13,746 bases of DNA from JBCBZH01 sp039815415 (lineage in GTDB: Bacteria; Bacteroidota; Rhodothermia; Rhodothermales; Rubricoccaceae): assembly GCA_039815415.1 (NCBI GenBank), contig JBCBZH010000094.1, forward strand, positions 1 through 13,746, in the 5' to 3' direction. Positions 6,845-10,926 of this stretch are shown one piece after another. The stretch's first letter is position 1. Each line of letters begins with the position of its first letter. The notes under the pieces are model-generated. The model was not told the DNA's origin and ran no database searches. It saw nothing but the letters and a program-made list of their open reading frames with translations. Made by a program: the position numbers and the translations under genes.

Positions 6845-8368
6845 TTACACACTCGGCTTGACGCGTGCGAGCCAGTCCGGCGCGCTGGCATCCTCCACCA
6901 GTCCAACCAGTCCGCCACGGCGGTATGTCTCCAGGAGTGACCGGACCTCTGCCCGCATGTCATCGAGCGCGTTGTGGATGAGGTCGGCGGAGTAGCCGCG
7001 CTCGCCTAGCTCAATCGTCATCTCCATCGACACGATCCGGCTGATGGCGCGCCCCAACTCGACGAGCTTGCGCTGCGGCATCTTCCAGTCCACGTCGAAC
7101 GAGAGGGAGTCGCCGAACATGTCGGCCGCCCGAGCGGTGAGGGGCTCGGTGCGGAGATACTCGCCGAGATTCGTCGCCTTGATTCGGCGCATCGCCTTGA
7201 CGACGGATTCGGTGACCTGCTGGTAGAGAATGTCGTTGGAGCCCTCGAAAATCTGGAACGGCCGGCTGTCCACCACGCCACGTGCCGCCGGGTGGTCAGC
7301 GCGGAAGCCGTTGCCGCCCGCCAACTGGAGGAACGAGTGGCTGGTGTCCTGCATCCAGTCTGTCACGACCGTCTTGAAGGCGTTGGCCTTGAGGCTGCTG
7401 ACGGAGAGATCGTGCTCGATTCCCGCTTTCTCGGCGGAATCGAGGCACATGGCGGCACACCCGGTCACAGCGGCCTGAATCTTGGCAAGGCGGGCGCGGA
7501 CACCATCGTAGTCGATCAGTGCCTTGCCCCCGACGAACCGTTCCCGGCAGTGCGCCAGCGCGTCATCGAAGTTGCGGCGCAGGAAGCCAATACCCATGCC
7601 CGGGAACTGGAGGCGGCTGCGGTGCAGGGTGTCCAGCAGCATCTTGATGCCCGTGGACTCGGGCTGCAGCCGCGACGACTCCGGGAGCCGGACATCCACA
7701 TGGTTGAGGCCATACGGGATAGAGCGGAGCCCGATGGTGGGATAGAAGTTCTTGACGGTGACCGTCTGCGAGGGAATGTTGGAGTCGCTCACAAACAGGT
7801 CGACATCACGCCCCAGGTTGCCGTCGGATTTGCGGGAGCGGGCAGTGAGAAGCCAATAGTCGGCGGAGCCAGTGAGGCCGGCCCAGTGCTTTGTGCCTTC
7901 GAGGTGGTACATGCCCTCGTCGGTTTTCGTCCACGCGGTTTCCATGTGGAGGGCGTCCGAGCCATAGTCAGGCTCGGTAATCATCAGCCCGCCCATCTTC
8001 TTCTCACGCAGGAAGCCATCAAACGCCGTTCGCTTGAGGTCCTCGCTACCGTACTTCGCGACCGGCTGCAAGAACAGGCCACCGTTGATGCCGACTATCA
8101 GGCAGAGCGGGAGCGAGTGGTACCCAGTGGCTTCAAGCATCGAAAGGCTCTCCGGTACGCGTCCGCCACGTCCACCGTACGCCTTCGGGATGTAGACCGA
8201 GAGCGGATCCACTTCGCGCATCCGCGCCATCACATAGGGTGGGAGCCCACCCTGGATGTGGATCTCTCCGGCATCAGCGCGGGTGCCGAACAGGTGCGCC
8301 ATGCGTTCCCGATAGCGGTCGAGAAATTCAGAGAAACTCTGGCGAGCCCGGGAGAGACTGTCGCTCAT
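6845..8368 (-). CDS. Acyl-CoA dehydrogenase family flavoprotein
   Basis: A FAD enzyme predicted to introduce an alpha-beta double bond into an acyl-CoA and pass electrons to ETF. With the start chosen (ATG 8366-8368) it has 507 residues. Visible are the N-terminal helical domain, the FAD-site strand GGLMITEPDYGSDAL (126-140), the middle beta domain (EGTKHWAGLTGSADYWLL), and the C-terminal motif AGGNGFRADHPAARGVVDSR leading to FQIFEGSNDILY, where Glu375 aligns with the catalytic base of MCAD. About 120 residues follow the catalytic Glu, longer than the classical 380-residue enzymes. An in-frame ATG at 8456-8458 would add 30 Pro/Ser/Asp-rich residues; it was not chosen because MSDSLSRARQSF looks like a normal helical N-terminus, though neither start has a Shine-Dalgarno. 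The DinB-like gene follows with no gap. Chain-length specificity is unknown; butyryl or branched substrates would fit with icmF nearby. Confidence 0.92.
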   Translation of the reverse strand: MSDSLSRARQSFSEFLDRYRERMAHLFGTRADAGEIHIQGGLPPYVMARMREVDPLSVYIPKAYGGRGGRVPESLSMLEATGYHSLPLCLIVGINGGLFLQPVAKYGSEDLKRTAFDGFLREKKMGGLMITEPDYGSDALHMETAWTKTDEGMYHLEGTKHWAGLTGSADYWLLTARSRKSDGNLGRDVDLFVSDSNIPSQTVTVKNFYPTIGLRSIPYGLNHVDVRLPESSRLQPESTGIKMLLDTLHRSRLQFPGMGIGFLRRNFDDALAHCRERFVGGKALIDYDGVRARLAKIQAAVTGCAAMCLDSAEKAGIEHDLSVSSLKANAFKTVVTDWMQDTSHSFLQLAGGNGFRADHPAARGVVDSRPFQIFEGSNDILYQQVTESVVKAMRRIKATNLGEYLRTEPLTARAADMFGDSLSFDVDWKMPQRKLVELGRAISRIVSMEMTIELGERGYSADLIHNALDDMRAEVRSLLETYRRGGLVGLVEDASAPDWLARVKPSV

Positions 8369-8510
8369 GGTCTCGGGGAGTGAAGGGAGGCCATCGGACA
8401 GAGGTGGAGAGCCATCTCCACGTGTGTCAATGGTATGTGTGGGTGGTGGGAGTGCCATGAGTTCTGAAGTCGCGTTGGCGAGAGAGTCAGGACGGGCGAT
8501 CAGGCCACGC

Positions 8511-8516
8511 TATAAG
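8511..8516 (+). promoter_or_regulatory. Possible -10 element for the phosphopantetheinyl transferase gene
   Basis: TATAAG in a GC-rich setting (CACGCTATAAGGTAC) matches the -10 consensus at 5 of 6 positions and lies in the divergent intergenic stretch. No good -35 was found 17 bases upstream. Transcription would start near 8523, which agrees with translation from 8541 or 8571 rather than from the in-frame ATGs further upstream. Confidence 0.25.
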
Positions 8517-8570
8517 GTACGGGCAAAGAGCACCAAACCGATGTGTGCCGGCCTCGTATCCTGCGAATCC

Positions 8571-9236
8571 ATGCCGCAGAGTGCTGCTCTTCGTGATCTG
8601 GGATTTCCTGTCAGGGTACGTCTGGAGACCGTGCCCAGGCATGGTGCATTCGACCTAGACGCGTTGCCCGTCGACGAGCTGGCGAGAGTCGAGACGTTCG
8701 GCAGCGCGGAGCGGCGGCGGCAGTTTGTCCTGGGGCGGTTGGCGGTACGGCGTCTTGTGGCAGCCCAGCACGACGTGCCTGAGGCCAAGGTTCCGATTGA
8801 ACTGGGCAGCGATGGGGCCCCGACTGTTCGTGGCGGATTCGTGTCCATCGCCCACGGTGGAACCGGGTTCGATGCCATCGGGATGGCCGCCTTTGCTCAC
8901 CAGCCCGTCGGCGTGGATGTCGAGATCATCCGCGAGCGCCATCCCCGCCTAGCAGACCGCATCCTCCGCCCAGACGAGGCCCATCTAAAGGCTGTTCTCC
9001 GCATGGAGCAAACCAGTGGGGTACCGCTGGTCTGGTCTCTCAAGGAAGCGGTGCTCAAGGGACAGCGAACCGGGCTACGAGCAGGGGCACGGTCGGTCCG
9101 GATTGCTGAGATCGACATCGCCAGCTCGAGAGCGCGTGCCGAATCCGATGTGTCGGGGCCCTGGCGGCTCACCTATGAGCGACGCGGCGATCTGTGGCTG
9201 ACCGTCGCACTGGCGGAGGCACAGGCGCCCACCTAG
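8571..9236 (+). CDS. Sfp-type 4'-phosphopantetheinyl transferase
   Basis: This enzyme moves the 4'-phosphopantetheine arm of CoA onto a serine of an acyl, peptidyl or aryl carrier protein, in the cytoplasm. The family motifs are all present in 221 residues: FVLGRLAVRRLVA (52-64), SIAHGG (92-97, the usual SxSHS position), VGVDVE (113-118) with Mg-binding Asp116 and Glu118, and VWSLKEAVLKG (154-164) with Lys158, Glu159 and Lys163. The size is typical of Sfp/EntD proteins, not of the short AcpS form. No NRPS, PKS or carrier protein is in the window, so the client is unknown. Start uncertainty: ATG 8571 is chosen because the family fold begins soon after; ATG 8541 is also possible. Its TAG stop shares CTAG with the stop of the convergent protease gene. 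Confidence 0.88.
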   Translation: MPQSAALRDLGFPVRVRLETVPRHGAFDLDALPVDELARVETFGSAERRRQFVLGRLAVRRLVAAQHDVPEAKVPIELGSDGAPTVRGGFVSIAHGGTGFDAIGMAAFAHQPVGVDVEIIRERHPRLADRILRPDEAHLKAVLRMEQTSGVPLVWSLKEAVLKGQRTGLRAGARSVRIAEIDIASSRARAESDVSGPWRLTYERRGDLWLTVALAEAQAPT

Positions 9237-10075
9237 CGCAGATCGCTGAACGTATCGCAGGCTCCAGGATCGCCCGAACGGAGCCCGGCGCGGAACGCAT
9301 CGACGCGCTGCTGGGAGGACCCATGCGTAAAGGACTCGACAGACATCGCGCGTCCGCTCATTTGCTGCAGGTTGTCGTCCCCAACCGCCGCGGCGGCCCC
9401 GAGGGCCTCTTCGAGGTCACCTGTCTCGAGCACCCTCAGCTCGTTCTGCGCGTAGTATGCCCAGACGCCTGCGTAGCAGTCAGCTTGCAGCTCCGTGCGG
9501 ACCGAGAGCGCATTGGCGTCGCGCCGGCGAAGGCGTTGTTGCGCGCTCTGAACGGCAGAGAGCGTGCCTTCCACGTTCTGGACGTGGTGGCCCACCTCGT
9601 GCGCGATCACGTACGCCAGCGCGAAGTCTCCCGAGGCGCCGAAGCGCTGGAGCTGGCGGTAGAAGTCGAGGTCGATGTAGACGGCCTGGTCCAGCGGGCA
9701 GTAGAAGGGGCCGGTGGCGGACTGCGCCGTGCCGCACGCCGATCGGGTAATGCCACTGAACAGCACCAGCTTGGGTTCAGGGTACTGACTCCCGGACCGC
9801 CGGAAGAGATCATTCCAGACCACCTCGGTGTAGCCAAGCGTGGCTTCCACAAAGGCACGTCCTTCGTCGTCAATGCCTGCAGACTGTGTGGGCTCACGAA
9901 CCGACTGGACCGATTCGGCGCCTCCGAGCAGGGCTTGCGGGTCGATGCCTGTGCAGTAGCCTATGAGGAGAACCAGCAGCAGCGTACCCAGCCCGACCCC
10001 GCCCCGAACTGCGCCGCGACGGCCTCCTCGGCGGTCTATGACGTTGTCACTTCGGTAGCGGTCGTCAATCTTCAT
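9233..10075 (-). CDS. Membrane-anchored neutral zinc metallopeptidase (YpfJ/KPN_02809 family)
   Basis: A predicted zinc protease of 280 residues with a single N-terminal membrane anchor. Residues 1-24 are charged and Arg-rich, and a hydrophobic segment (GLGTLLLVLLIGY, about 28-40) leads to an outside domain. The zinc site HEVGHH (159-164) fits HExxH with Glu160 as catalytic base, and TELQADCYAGVWA (194-206) probably carries the third ligand. The conserved family features GPFYCPLDQAVYIDLDFY (122-139) and FTHGSSQQRVDAF (249-261) confirm the assignment. The true substrate of this family is not known. The start is ATG 10073-10075, because MKIDDRYRSDN is the normal family N-terminus; in-frame sequence upstream lacks similarity. 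A peroxiredoxin-like lipoprotein gene lies 61 bases upstream on the same strand. A copy of the repeated word sits one base before the ATG. Confidence 0.93.
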   Translation of the reverse strand: MKIDDRYRSDNVIDRRGGRRGAVRGGVGLGTLLLVLLIGYCTGIDPQALLGGAESVQSVREPTQSAGIDDEGRAFVEATLGYTEVVWNDLFRRSGSQYPEPKLVLFSGITRSACGTAQSATGPFYCPLDQAVYIDLDFYRQLQRFGASGDFALAYVIAHEVGHHVQNVEGTLSAVQSAQQRLRRRDANALSVRTELQADCYAGVWAYYAQNELRVLETGDLEEALGAAAAVGDDNLQQMSGRAMSVESFTHGSSQQRVDAFRAGLRSGDPGACDTFSDLR

Positions 10076-10076
10076 C

Positions 10077-10085
10077 GAGCTGGCG
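10077..10085 (-). repeat. Intergenic copy of the repeated word, next to the zinc protease start codon
   Basis: In the sense of the protease gene it reads CGCCAGCTC, then G, then directly the ATG at 10075-10073. It is outside any coding sequence. It differs from the full 11-mer only in its last base (CGAGCTGGCGG on the plus strand). Confidence 0.6.
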
Positions 10086-10136
10086 GGTGGCGGGTGAAGG
10101 GACCAGACTACGGAGGAAACGTGGGGAGGGGCGAGG

Positions 10137-10793
10137 CTACAGACTCCGAAGCGCGTCGAGGATCTGGCGAGGCGCTGCCCGTTGGGTGTAGTCGGCTTCC
10201 ACAAACGCAAACCGGATGACACTGTTTGTGTCGATCACATACGTCGCTGGGACGGGCAGCTCCCAGGCGTCGTCACCGTTGATGGCTGCGAGGTCGATGC
10301 CACTTGCGGCGTAGCGCTCCTTCACGTCCTCGCCGACGGAGAACACCAGCCCGTAGGCGCGGGAGACCTCGTTCCCAGCGTCCGAGAGGACCGGGAAGCT
10401 GAGGTCGTTCTTCTCTTGCATCGAAAGCGAGCTGTCAGGCTGCTGGGGCGAGATGGCGATCAGGGATGCTCCCGCGGCTTCAATCTCAGGGAGGACGGCT
10501 TGTAGGTCTCGAAGCTCGGTGTTGCAGTACGGGCACCAGGAACCCCGGTAGAACGTGAGCACGACAGGGCCCTCGGCAAGCGCCGCCGCCAGTTCCATCT
10601 CCCCGCCGGTCGCGTTGGGGAGCGTGAAGTTGGGCGCCTCGTCGCCCATCGTCCGGGCGGTCGTGGCTGCCTCGTCAGCACTCAGGCCGGTCGCTACAAC
10701 AGGTGTGGGAGTGGGGTCAGGCTCAAGCGCCGGGGCGGGATCGGAACACGCTGAGAGGGCAAGGCCGAGAAGGAGGCCGAGTCGGGCGAGCAT
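10137..10793 (-). CDS. Peroxiredoxin-like (AhpC/TSA, thioredoxin-fold) lipoprotein
   Basis: An envelope thiol-redox protein of 218 residues. MLARLGLLLGLALSAC is a lipoprotein signal with Cys16 as the lipidated residue, followed by a Pro/Thr-rich tether (PALEPDPTPTPVV). The thioredoxin fold begins near residue 50: DEAPNFTLPN, VVLTFYRGSWCPYCNTEL with a CPYC pair (Cys87, Cys90), LIAISPQQPDSS, LSFPVLSDAGNEVSRAYGL, and the cis-Pro region LPVPATYVID (179-188). The FYRGxWCPxC motif marks the peroxiredoxin-like family near AhpC/TSA and Bcp, so it may reduce peroxides or thiols in the periplasm; which one is not settled by sequence. The start ATG 10791-10793 is the only one giving the lipoprotein signal, although the frame stays open further upstream. 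It precedes the zinc protease gene by 61 bases on the same strand and diverges from icmF. Confidence 0.9.
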   Translation of the reverse strand: MLARLGLLLGLALSACSDPAPALEPDPTPTPVVATGLSADEAATTARTMGDEAPNFTLPNATGGEMELAAALAEGPVVLTFYRGSWCPYCNTELRDLQAVLPEIEAAGASLIAISPQQPDSSLSMQEKNDLSFPVLSDAGNEVSRAYGLVFSVGEDVKERYAASGIDLAAINGDDAWELPVPATYVIDTNSVIRFAFVEADYTQRAAPRQILDALRSL

Positions 10794-10799
10794 AGGCGT

Positions 10800-10810
10800 C
10801 GAGCTGGCGA
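10800..10810 (-). repeat. Intergenic exact 11-mer copy, in the leader of the peroxiredoxin-like gene
   Basis: TCGCCAGCTCG, in the sense of the peroxiredoxin-like gene, ends 6 bases before its ATG (10793). It lies in the divergent region shared with icmF, outside any coding sequence, and occupies the place where a ribosome-binding site would normally lie. Confidence 0.65.
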
Positions 10811-10898
10811 AAGAGGGCGTGACGAAGGAGCGCTTGAATGGGATCCTCGTGAACGTCCCTCTTCGTCCGTCGTTCAACGGCCGCCACTGTGCCCCAGC

Positions 10899-10906
10899 TA
10901 CCTTTC
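10899..10906 (+). promoter_or_regulatory. Possible Bacteroidota-type -7 element upstream of icmF
   Basis: TACCTTTC matches the Bacteroidota -7 consensus TAnnTTTG at all but the last fixed base. It is 20 bases before the icmF ATG, giving a very short leader. The expected -33 TTG is only weakly represented by TTCA at 10873-10876, with a spacer slightly longer than usual. Candidate only. Confidence 0.3.
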
Positions 10907-10926
10907 GGAAGCGCTCCCAGAGACCT

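Noticed and set aside
7292..8383. Plus-strand open frame of 363 codons
   Set aside because: Antisense to the acyl-CoA dehydrogenase; no domain or plausible protein features despite its length.
8367..8570. N-terminal extension of the phosphopantetheinyl transferase from upstream ATGs (8367, 8457)
   Set aside because: The added residues do not resemble the family, would overlap the divergent dehydrogenase start, and lie upstream of the likely -10 element at 8511.
9194..10219. Plus-strand open frame of 341 codons
   Set aside because: Antisense to the zinc metallopeptidase, which has its HEVGHH site and conserved C-terminal motif on the minus strand.
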